Translations under genes and position numbers: made by a program
Part shown: piece by piece, positions 8,292 through 15,185 of the stretch
Layout: every line of letters begins with the position of its first letter
Numbering within the stretch: position 1 is the first letter of the stretch
Source of the DNA: Sinohyriopsis cumingii
Taxonomy: Eukaryota; Mollusca; Bivalvia; Unionida; Unionidae
Direction: 5' to 3'
Assembly (NCBI GenBank): GCA_028554795.2
Contig: CM068829.1
Location: forward strand, 133,240,825 to 133,304,824
Length of the DNA stretch: 64,000 nt
The notes under the pieces: model-generated
What the model was told of the DNA's origin: nothing
The model's input: the letters and a program-made list of their open reading frames with translations, nothing else
Database searches by the model: none

Positions 8292-9209
8292 TTACGAGTC
8301 GTGAGAGAACCGTTTTCGAAAATGGAGTTTCACCGTGACTTTTCCTTTGGTGAATGGAATATTTTGTCCCAAATCTCCTTTTATAGTAATGTTGACCGTG
8401 TCCAAATACGACTTGCTGACGGGTAAATAATGAGGATGTACAAATTCGCGGTGGACGTGGTAAGTGTTTCCACCTTCCTCGTCAGTGTTCGTGGTAGAAT
8501 CCACTTTGAAAGGAATGACACGCAGTAATGGCACAGAGGTGTGTCCCACCACGTTGTACTCCACCACATCGGAGTACACGAACATTAAATTCAGTCCTTG
8601 GTTCAGTTCTACCGGTTTTCCAAAAGCTCTGTAAAAATCCATATTACTGTTGATCTTGGGGCTCCAATTGTTTGTGACCATTGTTGAATGTCCACCCAAA
8701 ATTTCAAACAAACTACCATTGAACCTGAAGGACAATGTGTCCGTATCTGAAAATTTCATCAGTAAGCGACGAGCCACTTTATGGTACTCCAGGGTGACAC
8801 TTTTTTTGGCTCTGTTCAGGGCTTTGCCAAAGGCGAACTCGAACCTGTCCACAATAGTGTCCACCAAATGTTGGCCACTAAAATAAAACCCTGCTGGAAT
8901 TTTCAAGGTGTAGATACTGAAGGCTGGTTTGCTGGCTGGTCTTGTGATCCCTGAAAACCCGATGTCAGTCATGGCTTCTTGTAATTGTTGGTTCAGGATT
9001 TCGACCTCAAAAAAGTTTTGTTTTTCGGTGATGTTTTGGATTTGTGTAGGGTGAATCATTTCTACTAAAGCCACTTCCCAATGGGCTTCGTGATCTAAGG
9101 GGATGGCTTGAGGTAATTTGGCCGTGTAACAGCACAATGTGTTATTGGGAAACACCTCCATGGAACTGTCACTGGGTAAGGTCAAGTAAAATTGGTTTTG
9201 GTGACTCAT
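8292..9209 (-). CDS. Minor capsid protein (penton-like, single jelly-roll)
   Basis: 305 residues from the ATG at 9207-9209. The N-terminus (F-Y-L-T-L-P-S-D-S-S-M-E-V-F-P-N-N-T then W-E-V-A-L-V-E-M) is the standard start of the Polinton minor capsid protein that occupies capsid vertices. The gene overlaps the stop codon of the upstream two-TM gene in an ATGA arrangement. Residues about 50-188 are strongly diverged from the element 2 homologue, while both ends are nearly identical; this central part would be the best candidate for an exposed or receptor-facing region. C-terminus ends F-R-K-R-F-S-H-D-S. Confidence 0.93.
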   Translation of the reverse strand: MSHQNQFYLTLPSDSSMEVFPNNTLCCYTAKLPQAIPLDHEAHWEVALVEMIHPTQIQNITEKQNFFEVEILNQQLQEAMTDIGFSGITRPASKPAFSIYTLKIPAGFYFSGQHLVDTIVDRFEFAFGKALNRAKKSVTLEYHKVARRLLMKFSDTDTLSFRFNGSLFEILGGHSTMVTNNWSPKINSNMDFYRAFGKPVELNQGLNLMFVYSDVVEYNVVGHTSVPLLRVIPFKVDSTTNTDEEGGNTYHVHREFVHPHYLPVSKSYLDTVNITIKGDLGQNIPFTKGKVTVKLHFRKRFSHDS

Positions 9210-9622
9210 AATTCCAGAGTTCTGTGGCTGTCCGAGGGGATATTACTGGACGTCAGAGGTGTGTCTCCGCCCAAAATGGGGTTCTGGTTGTGGTTGTTGT
9301 TGGAGTGGTGACTGGCACTGGCACTGGACACAACGTTCCCGTTCGAGGAGAATTTCAGGGAGGGATTGGGAAGCAGGTAACCGATGCAACTGCTCAATAA
9401 AATGGTCCACAATTGTTTGTCTCCTTGTTGCAAACTCAAATTGGCGATGGCTGCCCCGATGACACAATACACCACGAAGATTTGGCAGAAAAAGACGATT
9501 TGCGTTTTAGGCACACGTTCTCCACACCACACCCACAAGGGTTGTTTTTGTAAATCTTGCACAGAAGAACTAGGTGCAGGAGGATTGGTCGACGTAGCTG
9601 CGTCTGATGTGTGAAAGGGCAT
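9206..9622 (-). CDS. Conserved two-TM Polinton protein
   Basis: 138 residues from the ATG at 9620-9622; the longer open frame upstream begins at GTG, and the ATG is conserved in element 2. Two hydrophobic segments lie at about residues 41-63 (I-V-F-F-C-Q-I-F-V-V-Y-C-V-I-G-A-A-I-A) and 71-86 (L-W-T-I-L-L-S-S-C-I-G-Y-L-L-P-N-P), followed by a Ser/Asn-rich tail. The L-L-S-S-C-x-G-Y-L-L-P-N-P signature is familiar from many animal Polinton ORFs without known function. Its stop overlaps the penton ATG (ATGA), and the integrase stop lies five bases upstream of its ATG, so the three may share one transcript. Membrane association is inferred. Confidence 0.85.
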   Translation of the reverse strand: MPFHTSDAATSTNPPAPSSSVQDLQKQPLWVWCGERVPKTQIVFFCQIFVVYCVIGAAIANLSLQQGDKQLWTILLSSCIGYLLPNPSLKFSSNGNVVSSASASHHSNNNHNQNPILGGDTPLTSSNIPSDSHRTLEL

Positions 9623-9627
9623 GATGG

Positions 9628-10737
9628 TCACTTCTTTTTATAGTCGATGACTTGCGAAGCGTCGATCCAAGAATCGAAACTGGGTGGATATCCTTTCCAA
9701 CGTACTTTGACTTCTTTGACACGTCGTTTGCCCACTTTACGGGTTCTGCGTTCGAGAATGCTTTCGATGTCGTACACGTCGTCTTCTTTTTTGGTGACAC
9801 GTTGTAACTCGGGCAAATAAAACGTTCCTTTGAGCACTTCTCCGTTCATGTCTTCCAATTTATAGACGGCAGGATGACGGCCATGCACTCGTCCAGTGAC
9901 GCGAAACAATTCGGTTGTCCAGTTAGGTAAGTAACCTTTGTCGAAAGTGCGTTTGGTTTTGCCAATGCGCACCCAATCTCCTACGGCCAACTCTCCACTT
10001 TTCTTGGGGACAGCCCTCGTCGGGGACGTACCGAACAGACGTTCAAACACCAACACTTCATTGTCGGGAGTCACGTCTTGCGGGGCACGTCCGATGCTTC
10101 GATGGTAAGATTGGTTGTACGCTTGCACCAGGTGCGGTAAGATGTCGATGTACTTCAGAGTGTGGTGATGCGTAAAATATTTCCACATGCGTTCTTTCAA
10201 AGTGCGTTGAAAACGCTCCACGATGCTGGCTTTGGTTTCGGGATTCTCGGTGGTAAAAAAATGAATGTCACGTTTCTTTAATTCTTTTTGGAAAGCTTGG
10301 TTCAGAAATTCGGTGCCTTTGTCCGTTTGCCATCGAAGAGGGTGACGGCCACTTTGTTTCAACACTCGTTGCAGGGCTCGCACTAACTCGCTGCTGGATT
10401 TGGAAGTCAAGGGCACGACCCAGGCAAATTTGGAAAAGACGTCGATGACACAAAACAGATATTTGTAGCCACGATTGTAGCTGGCCAAATGAGAGACATC
10501 GGCTAAATCGGCTTGCCATTGATGATCGATGCCTTCCACTCGGGTGCGACTTCTGGCAAACTTGCGTCGAATGGGTTTGTGCAAAGTGTAGGTAGCTTGT
10601 TCTTGTAACCATCGTTGCACTTGAGGTAAACGGAGACTTTTCAGTCGCGTTTTGGCAGCACGATACAATTTTTGAACTCCTGCGTAACCTGCAGGATGCG
10701 AGGGATCGTAGTAAATGCTAGCTAAGACTTTTTCCAT
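9628..10737 (-). CDS. Retroviral-type integrase with C-terminal chromodomain
   Basis: 369 residues from the ATG at 10735-10737. An N-terminal region is followed by an RNase H-like catalytic core with D77 (W-Q-A-D-L-A-D-V), D139 (Q-T-D-K-G-T-E-F) and E174 (S-I-V-E-R-F-Q-R), a DD35E spacing as in retroviral and LTR-retrotransposon integrases. A chromodomain follows at about 322-366 (Y-D-I-E-S-I-L then V-R-W-K-G-Y-P-P-S-F-D-S-W). Polinton integrases of this type insert the element with a 6-bp target duplication, which both elements show. The element 2 copy is full length and about 98 percent identical. The gene follows the Pro/Lys-rich gene by 21 bases without its own TATA. Confidence 0.97.
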   Translation of the reverse strand: MEKVLASIYYDPSHPAGYAGVQKLYRAAKTRLKSLRLPQVQRWLQEQATYTLHKPIRRKFARSRTRVEGIDHQWQADLADVSHLASYNRGYKYLFCVIDVFSKFAWVVPLTSKSSSELVRALQRVLKQSGRHPLRWQTDKGTEFLNQAFQKELKKRDIHFFTTENPETKASIVERFQRTLKERMWKYFTHHHTLKYIDILPHLVQAYNQSYHRSIGRAPQDVTPDNEVLVFERLFGTSPTRAVPKKSGELAVGDWVRIGKTKRTFDKGYLPNWTTELFRVTGRVHGRHPAVYKLEDMNGEVLKGTFYLPELQRVTKKEDDVYDIESILERRTRKVGKRRVKEVKVRWKGYPPSFDSWIDASQVIDYKKK

Positions 10738-10758
10738 TTTTTTGTGTTGATTGGTGTC

Positions 10759-11388
10759 TTAATAAGGCACCCACTCTTGGAAGAGGCTACTCTTTTTCTC
10801 TTGGGGTATTTTCTTGGATTGCAAGGCTTTGCGTGTGCGACCGGCAATAGGTGTTGAAGAGGAGGATGTCTGAGCAGGGGATATCGGTTCTTGTTTCACT
10901 TCTGTCTTCACTTTCTTTTTCTCTTGTGAGGAAGAAGGGGTGGCCATCATCTTTTTAATCCATCCAATTCTGGAGGTAGGTGGTGTTGTTAACTTGCGTA
11001 CTTTTTCTGGTGGAGTTTGAAACCCTTCTTCTTCTTCTTCTTTTCCTTTTTCTGTCTTGGTCACGGGTAGTGGTGGAACTGGTACTGGTACTGGTGATGG
11101 TGCTGGACTTTTCATCAAGGCCTTAAAATCTTTCAAAGTGGGTAGAGCTGTTTCGTCTAAAGCTTTCTGGTGAAAGAGTTGTAGTCGTTGCAAGAGTTGA
11201 CCGTACTTTTGCGATTTTTCTGTTTCGGACAAATCTTGGCGATCCATCAAGGATTGCAATTCGTGTTGTAACTGGGACATCTCGCTCAAATGGGGATTGG
11301 GAGGTAAATGAGGGGTGCGTTGTTCTTGCCACCGATGGTATTCCATCCATCGTTTGTAAGGCACTAAAGCTAGTTTTCGTCCTTCCAT
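10759..11388 (-). CDS. Pro/Lys-rich structural or core protein
   Basis: 209 residues from the ATG at 11386-11388. The N-terminus M-E-G-R-K-L-A-L-V-P-Y-K-R-W-M-E-Y is followed by a helical region (Q-L-Q-H-E-L-Q-S-L-M-D and K-Y-G-Q-L-L-Q-R-L-Q-L-F). A proline-rich linker and a basic Ser/Lys tail containing E-V-K-Q-E-P (a sumoylation-type site) come next. I recognise the pattern of K-Y-x-x-L-L helices with a basic tail in Polintons but no assigned function. A TATA-like GATAAAAAGG lies about 50 bases before the ATG (11435-11442). It is the first gene of the eight-gene block that ends with the protease. Frameshifted in element 2. Confidence 0.72.
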   Translation of the reverse strand: MEGRKLALVPYKRWMEYHRWQEQRTPHLPPNPHLSEMSQLQHELQSLMDRQDLSETEKSQKYGQLLQRLQLFHQKALDETALPTLKDFKALMKSPAPSPVPVPVPPLPVTKTEKGKEEEEEGFQTPPEKVRKLTTPPTSRIGWIKKMMATPSSSQEKKKVKTEVKQEPISPAQTSSSSTPIAGRTRKALQSKKIPQEKKSSLFQEWVPY

Positions 11389-11437
11389 GGGGTTGTCAGG
11401 GGTCGATTCTGAGATCTTGGGACTTCCGAGGGCCTTT

Positions 11438-11824
11438 TTATCTTGCTCCCACCAGTCCTCCCAACATGGTCCCCAAGACTCCTTTCAGTATGGGGCCTAA
11501 CAAGAGAGGTAAAATGCCTCCACGTTGGACCAACATCTTCTTTTTTTGACGAATGGGAATTTTCTTTCGAACCATTTGGCGAAGAACGTGACGATGTTTT
11601 CCTAAGCATTGTTTCTGGTGTTTGGACAAAGGGATCGTGCCTTTCAAAACGTTCAAACAACATTCGCACACGGTATCGATGACCTCTTTGGAGGCCGTTT
11701 GAATGAGTTTTTTTCGTAGGGGTGAAGAAGCTTTGGACAGGACAGATAACATGTCCCCATGTTTAGCTAAACGTGGTGGCAGTCCTTTCCTTTTCTTTCC
11801 TTGGGGTTTTCTGGAGGGTGACAT
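11438..11824 (-). CDS. Basic core-like protein with Cys/His cluster and Gly-Gly hydrophobic tail
   Basis: 128 residues from the ATG at 11822-11824. A Met eight codons upstream is in frame, but the downstream ATG (M-S-P-S-R-K) is the one kept in element 2. Basic N-terminus; a central C-E-C-C-x(n)-H-x3-C-x3-H-x-H cluster that may bind metal; and a C-terminal V-Q-R-G-G-I-L-P-L-L-L-G-P-I-L. The Q-R-G-G before a hydrophobic stretch matches an adenain-type cleavage context and recalls the organisation of adenovirus core peptide X precursors. Probably packaged with the DNA. Intact in element 2. Confidence 0.78.
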   Translation of the reverse strand: MSPSRKPQGKKRKGLPPRLAKHGDMLSVLSKASSPLRKKLIQTASKEVIDTVCECCLNVLKGTIPLSKHQKQCLGKHRHVLRQMVRKKIPIRQKKKMLVQRGGILPLLLGPILKGVLGTMLGGLVGAR

Positions 11825-11908
11825 TTTTTGCTTGTGGTTCCGGGACATTCACCGAACAGACACTAACGTCGATGACTTAACGCACACCCTTTTATCTTTT
11901 TTTTGGGA

Positions 11909-12097
11909 CTATCGCTTTGTCATAAAGGTGACAATGTTTTTCCCAAAATCACCAAGGAATCCTCCCCTTTGTTGACGCCTCTTTTTCTTGGAACGACTGT
12001 GTCTTTTCTTAGGGTAATGTCGATGCTTGGCTAAGCGCTTTGTCGGATGACGCGTCTGCCTTTGTCTCTTTCTTTTGTGGCTTCTTGGAGGTGACAT
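11909..12097 (-). CDS. Small protamine-like core protein
   Basis: 62 residues from the ATG at 12095-12097. Over half is Arg, Lys or His in the first 44 residues, then Q-R-G-G-F-L-G-D-F-G-K, a probable adenain cleavage context. This looks like a mu/pX-type DNA-condensing peptide. TATAAAAAG lies about 50 bases upstream (12141-12148), within the end of the preceding gene. The whole ORF is missing from element 2 through a deletion of about 250 bp. Confidence 0.7.
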   Translation of the reverse strand: MSPPRSHKRKRQRQTRHPTKRLAKHRHYPKKRHSRSKKKRRQQRGGFLGDFGKNIVTFMTKR

Positions 12098-12143
12098 CTT
12101 TTTTACAAGTTCACTGCTACCCCGACTTGGTCACAGGCTCTTT

Positions 12144-13100
12144 TTATACTGGAACGCGTCGCCACTGATTGTCTTTACGTTTTATCAGTTTGAGGACAGG
12201 CATGACACGTCGTGCAGGGGTACGCAACGGACTAAATCGAGCCAGTTCTTGCTTGGACAAATCCAGTAAACTTTGTAACATGCCCGATCTTTCTTGGACT
12301 TTGATTTTGGGAGAAGGTACTTTGTGAGCAGCAGCCACTGCCACTAAATTGGAGGGTCCTGCCACTGGGGAAGTTCTTTTGGGGGTCATCAACGGAGATG
12401 TTCTTGGTGTGATCAACGTCTCCAAGTACTCTTCAGTTCTGGGTGTCATCAACGGAGAAGTGGATGAACGTGAGGATGCCGGAGACGCAGTCACTGCCGT
12501 GGCAGGTCGTGGTTTGCGAGTGTAAGGTTGCGTCCTGGCCGAAGTGCCTCTCTTGCGACTAGTTTTCTTCTGTGGACTTTTCTTTTTCTGGGGGCTTTTT
12601 CTCTGTTTCTTTTTCTGGGGGCTTCTTTTCTTTTTCCGGGGTGGTGGTGTCTGGTAAGAGGAGGGTCCTGCCACTGGAGAAGTTATTCTTCTTGGGGACC
12701 TGGTCTTTTTCTTTTTCTTCTTGGGGCTTCGTTGGACTTTTGTCTTGGGGATAACTTTGGGGGCATTAGGATCCCATCTTAAGAGTGAGCGAATGATGAC
12801 CCCTCCTAGAGTACCGCTCCCTCCAGGTTTCAAAATGATTTGTTTTTTGGTTTGAGTGTCGATGCGGGGATCGGCCAGTTGGACCAAAGCGACTTTGTTT
12901 CGATCGAAAAAGCGTTGGGTTTGATGAGGAATCTGAATGATTCCTTGGAGTAATTGACGTGCCGTCACCGTGAACCATCGTAAGACTTCTTTGAGACTAG
13001 CTTCTAAGACACGGGCTCGTGTTTGTGGATTTTTTTCTCGACTGATGCCATACAAGGCACGAATCAATTTGACGGGAAGATGCGACTGAAGGGACGTCAT
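12144..13100 (-). CDS. Histone H1-like basic core protein with SPKK-type repeats
   Basis: 318 residues from the ATG at 13098-13100; upstream codons of the longer open frame are antisense to the ATPase and are ignored. The N-terminus (L-P-V-K-L-I-R-A-L-Y-G-I-S) and a K-K-Q-I-I-L-K-P-G-G-S-G-T-L-G-G segment resemble the Gly-Gly proteins just downstream. The centre carries five Ser-Pro-basic motifs (R-S-P-K-K, R-S-P-R-R, S-P-Q-K-K-K), as in H1-type and sperm histones, and would bind AT-rich DNA. The C-terminal third has Thr/Ser-Pro repeats (S-P-L-M-T-P-R-T-E-E-Y). TATAAAAA lies 46 bases before the ATG. Its TAA stop is embedded in the TATA box of the next gene. Likely condenses the element genome. 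Truncated by a nonsense codon in element 2. Confidence 0.75.
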   Translation of the reverse strand: MTSLQSHLPVKLIRALYGISREKNPQTRARVLEASLKEVLRWFTVTARQLLQGIIQIPHQTQRFFDRNKVALVQLADPRIDTQTKKQIILKPGGSGTLGGVIIRSLLRWDPNAPKVIPKTKVQRSPKKKKKKTRSPRRITSPVAGPSSYQTPPPRKKKRSPQKKKQRKSPQKKKSPQKKTSRKRGTSARTQPYTRKPRPATAVTASPASSRSSTSPLMTPRTEEYLETLITPRTSPLMTPKRTSPVAGPSNLVAVAAAHKVPSPKIKVQERSGMLQSLLDLSKQELARFSPLRTPARRVMPVLKLIKRKDNQWRRVPV

Positions 13101-13141
13101 GTTCACACTGTGTGAGACAGACGAAAAAGGGTCTGAGGTTT

Positions 13142-13897
13142 TTATAGATTTTTTGATGGGGAGTGAAATGAAGTCGAGGACGGAGACGTGTACAGGACAG
13201 GCCCTCCGTCTTGGCACCAGTGGTGAAACAAGTGGGTACGAAATCGCAAATCCTCGGGGGTCGTAGGTTTCAAATCGACGAGTAAATAGGCGTGTGGCGT
13301 TTGAGTGGCATCGTCGTACGCCTGAGTCAGCCAAGGCGTTCCTAACTGTTTGGCTAAGACTTGCACTTGCGATTTATCTCGAGGGCTTTTAAACAAGACC
13401 ACGTAATGCGCATTGAGACTGATGGTGCGATGGGCTTTACTTTGTTGAAACAAATTTTGGGTGATGTAAATGACACTGGCATTACGGTGATGCCCTTTGC
13501 GCGTGAACCACAATTTAATTTCTTCTTCGTCTTCTCCTAACATGTCGTCGAAAATGACCAAATGGGTTTGACGGGAGTCAGAGACGATGCCGTCGTCTTC
13601 TTTAGGAATGCCTTCCACAAACACGATGGAATCGCCTTGACTTTCTCGCAAGAGGCTGTACGCCGATTGCCACTCTTTGTAACACCACACGATCCGTTGA
13701 GGTGGCCGATCGATCAAATGATGTTTATGTTCGATCAAACGTTTGACGAATTCGGTTTTGCCTGAACCGCTAGGTCCAGCAATGAGCATGTTAAAGGGAT
13801 GGCGAAGATACAAAGCCTCCCAACTGGCACGATCTAAGTGTTCGTCGATGACTTTGACAGTAGAGGAAGAGGGAGCAGAGACAGCAGAGGTAGCCAT
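13142..13897 (-). CDS. FtsK/HerA-type genome-packaging ATPase
   Basis: 251 residues from the ATG at 13895-13897. Walker A is G-P-S-G-S-G-K-T at residues 41-48, and Walker B is T-H-L-V-I-F-D-D-M-L at 111-120. Then comes S-V-I-Y-I-T-Q-N-L-F, a sensor-like strand with a conserved Gln, typical of the A32-like packaging ATPases of Polintons and large DNA viruses. It drives DNA into preformed capsids. A TATATAAA box lies at 13944-13951, about 50 bases before the ATG and only 15 bases from the poly(A) signal of the accessory block. The same gene in element 2 has a CAA-to-TAA nonsense change at codon 87. Confidence 0.95.
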   Translation of the reverse strand: MATSAVSAPSSSTVKVIDEHLDRASWEALYLRHPFNMLIAGPSGSGKTEFVKRLIEHKHHLIDRPPQRIVWCYKEWQSAYSLLRESQGDSIVFVEGIPKEDDGIVSDSRQTHLVIFDDMLGEDEEEIKLWFTRKGHHRNASVIYITQNLFQQSKAHRTISLNAHYVVLFKSPRDKSQVQVLAKQLGTPWLTQAYDDATQTPHAYLLVDLKPTTPEDLRFRTHLFHHWCQDGGPVLYTSPSSTSFHSPSKNL

Positions 13898-13966
13898 GGT
13901 GTGAGAAATGTCACTTGTGACACGAAAACGAACAAGACAAGAGTTTATATACTTTTTCAGAACACG

Positions 13967-13972
13967 TTTATT
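13967..13972 (-). terminator. Poly(A) signal AATAAA for the accessory block
   Basis: AATAAA on the minus strand about 12 bases after the last accessory ORF (13985). It is followed within 20 bases by the ATPase TATA box, leaving almost no space between transcription units. Conserved at 43697-43702 in element 2. Confidence 0.55.
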
Positions 13973-13984
13973 GAATGTTTTTTA

Positions 13985-14275
13985 TCAAACATGAATACGA
14001 AAGACAAAAATACATAAAAGCCAAAGGCTTAAGTACAAGGATAAAAGGCACATGATAACGATGAACGTGGAATAAACACAAGTGTCTGTACAACAATCAC
14101 ATCTTTTGGGTAATGTTCTAACCAGTTCAACAGGGGGTAAGGTCACACAAGTGTCCTCCCGAAAGGGTCTTTCAGGTCTGTCCACGACAGTCCTGTCCTG
14201 GGTGACGGGTTCTTCTGGCACCGTCACTAACACGGGTTGAAAAGTAACTTTTTTCCTTGAACAACTCTCGTGCAT
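13985..14275 (-). CDS. C-tail single-pass membrane protein
   Basis: 96 residues from the ATG at 14273-14275, the only Met conserved with element 2. The first two thirds are hydrophilic (F-Q-P-V-L-V-T-V-P-E-E-P-V-T-Q-D). A Cys cluster (R-C-D-C-C-T-D-T-C) and a strong hydrophobic segment at the C-terminus (V-I-M-C-L-L-S-L-Y-L-S-L-W-L-L-C-I-F-V-F) follow. It overlaps the 3' part of the upstream small ORF in another frame. The amino acid sequence is kept between the two elements despite the surrounding deletion in element 2, which supports coding; there it is frameshifted by two extra bases. Function unknown; a tail-anchored host-membrane factor is one possibility. Confidence 0.55.
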   Translation of the reverse strand: MHESCSRKKVTFQPVLVTVPEEPVTQDRTVVDRPERPFREDTCVTLPPVELVRTLPKRCDCCTDTCVYSTFIVIMCLLSLYLSLWLLCIFVFRIHV

Positions 14276-14495
14276 ACTGGGCCACTTCTTGGGTCCAAGC
14301 CTCAAAATCCCATTCTTTCCAGGCACGGACATCTGTCCAATGGGGATGTAAGTCACAAGCTACACACACATCGTCATACACGTCTTGGGTAGCTAAAAGT
14401 TGACGAATCTTTTTTTCCCGTAGAGGTCGAGAAGTATCCAGATGAAAACGCAAGGCTTTGAGCAAAAGGAGTTTTTCGTGACCATTTAAGGCCAT
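14172..14495 (-). CDS. Small accessory ORF, helical, Trp-rich
   Basis: 107 residues from the ATG at 14493-14495, which overlaps the stop codon of the preceding ORF. The predicted content is mostly helical (H-E-K-L-L-L-L-K-A-L-R-F-H-L) with a Trp-rich stretch (H-W-T-D-V-R-A-W-K-E-W-D-F-E-A-W). No family recognised; a death-fold or BIR relic was considered but is not supported. Its 3' third overlaps the membrane protein gene in another frame. A decayed remnant with an in-frame stop is visible in element 2 near 43980-44045, so the gene was once present there too. Confidence 0.45.
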   Translation of the reverse strand: MALNGHEKLLLLKALRFHLDTSRPLREKKIRQLLATQDVYDDVCVACDLHPHWTDVRAWKEWDFEAWTQEVAQYARELFKEKSYFSTRVSDGARRTRHPGQDCRGQT

Positions 14496-14710
14496 GGAGG
14501 TGGTAAGTACTGATCGTAAAGAGTCCACAAAGAATCGGCTGGTAAACGAAATCCCAAAAAACAAGTCACTAAGACACACACCACTTGTCGTCCCAAATTG
14601 AATGGATACAGTTCTTGTAATAATCGATGGTAATGATCCACGGTTTGAATATGGTCATTGAGTTCCTTCCACGGAATCTGTTGGATGACATGTGACATAA
14701 GTCGTGGCAT
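14486..14710 (-). CDS. Small accessory ORF, hydrophobic centre
   Basis: 74 residues from the ATG at 14708-14710. A hydrophobic centre (V-V-C-V-L-V-T-C-F-L-G-F) lies between two helical parts. TTTTTATA at 14720-14727 reads TATAAAAA on this strand but is only ~15 bases from this ATG, so transcription from it would more likely use a later Met (codon 5 or beyond) or the next ORF. It could also be the 5' half of one gene with 14172-14495, separated by a frameshift. No homologue recognised. Confidence 0.4.
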   Translation of the reverse strand: MPRLMSHVIQQIPWKELNDHIQTVDHYHRLLQELYPFNLGRQVVCVLVTCFLGFRLPADSLWTLYDQYLPPPWP

Positions 14711-15173
14711 GGCAGCCTGTTTTTATAGTCTCTTTGTTTCGGAAACAATACACGTACTTTCTAGCCAGAGATCTTCGTTCTCCAGTAGGGAATCTAAATC
14801 TTGCATACTGTAACCGAAACTTCAGAGTTCGTTTAGAAGTTTCCTCTTCCTCTAAGTAGATTCCACGTAAAATATGTTGATAATCCTTTAACTTGTCTTC
14901 CTCAATGTATTGCTGTAGGTGAATCTCGAAGTAACCAAAATAATGAACATTTCGATCATTCACTAACTCAAAGTGTTGAACAAGGTCTGACCACTGAAAC
15001 AATTTCTGACGAATCAGTTCTCTTATACCATTCAGGTACCAGTGGTTAAAGATCTGGTGACGTAACGGATGCAATTGTTCTTTACGTTTGACTTGTATTT
15101 TCACCAGCTCTCGGTAAATGCGTTCTCTCAACTCCACAGGCAAAGCACGAATGTTCTCTAGCAAAGTATCCAT
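14655..15173 (-). CDS. F-box-like accessory protein, copy 2
   Basis: 172 residues from the ATG at 15171-15173. The N-terminus N-I-R-A-L-P-V-E-L-R-E-R-I-Y-R-E-L-V resembles the L-P-x-E-L-x-x-x-I start of F-box domains, which dock on Skp1 in SCF ubiquitin ligases. The first ~38 residues are almost identical to the neighbouring copy at 15186 (about 96 percent at DNA level over ~115 bp). The rest has diverged strongly, keeping only scattered positions (N-H-W-Y-L, D-Y-Q-H, E-E-T-S). The 3' end overlaps the next ORF. Conserved adaptor end plus variable recognition end would fit a substrate adaptor; this is inference. Absent from element 2. Confidence 0.65.
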   Translation of the reverse strand: MDTLLENIRALPVELRERIYRELVKIQVKRKEQLHPLRHQIFNHWYLNGIRELIRQKLFQWSDLVQHFELVNDRNVHYFGYFEIHLQQYIEEDKLKDYQHILRGIYLEEEETSKRTLKFRLQYARFRFPTGERRSLARKYVYCFRNKETIKTGCHATTYVTCHPTDSVEGTQ

Positions 15174-15185
15174 GAATAGGTCATA

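Noticed and set aside
12144-13334. 396-residue version of the H1-like protein starting at 13334
   Set aside because: The first 78 codons are antisense to the packaging ATPase and are not conserved; the ATG at 13100 follows a TATA box and is shared with element 2.
14172-14495. Second BIR or death-fold gene
   Set aside because: A few Cys/His/Trp residues are suggestive, but the BIR zinc-ligand spacing is absent and no death-fold signature can be seen.
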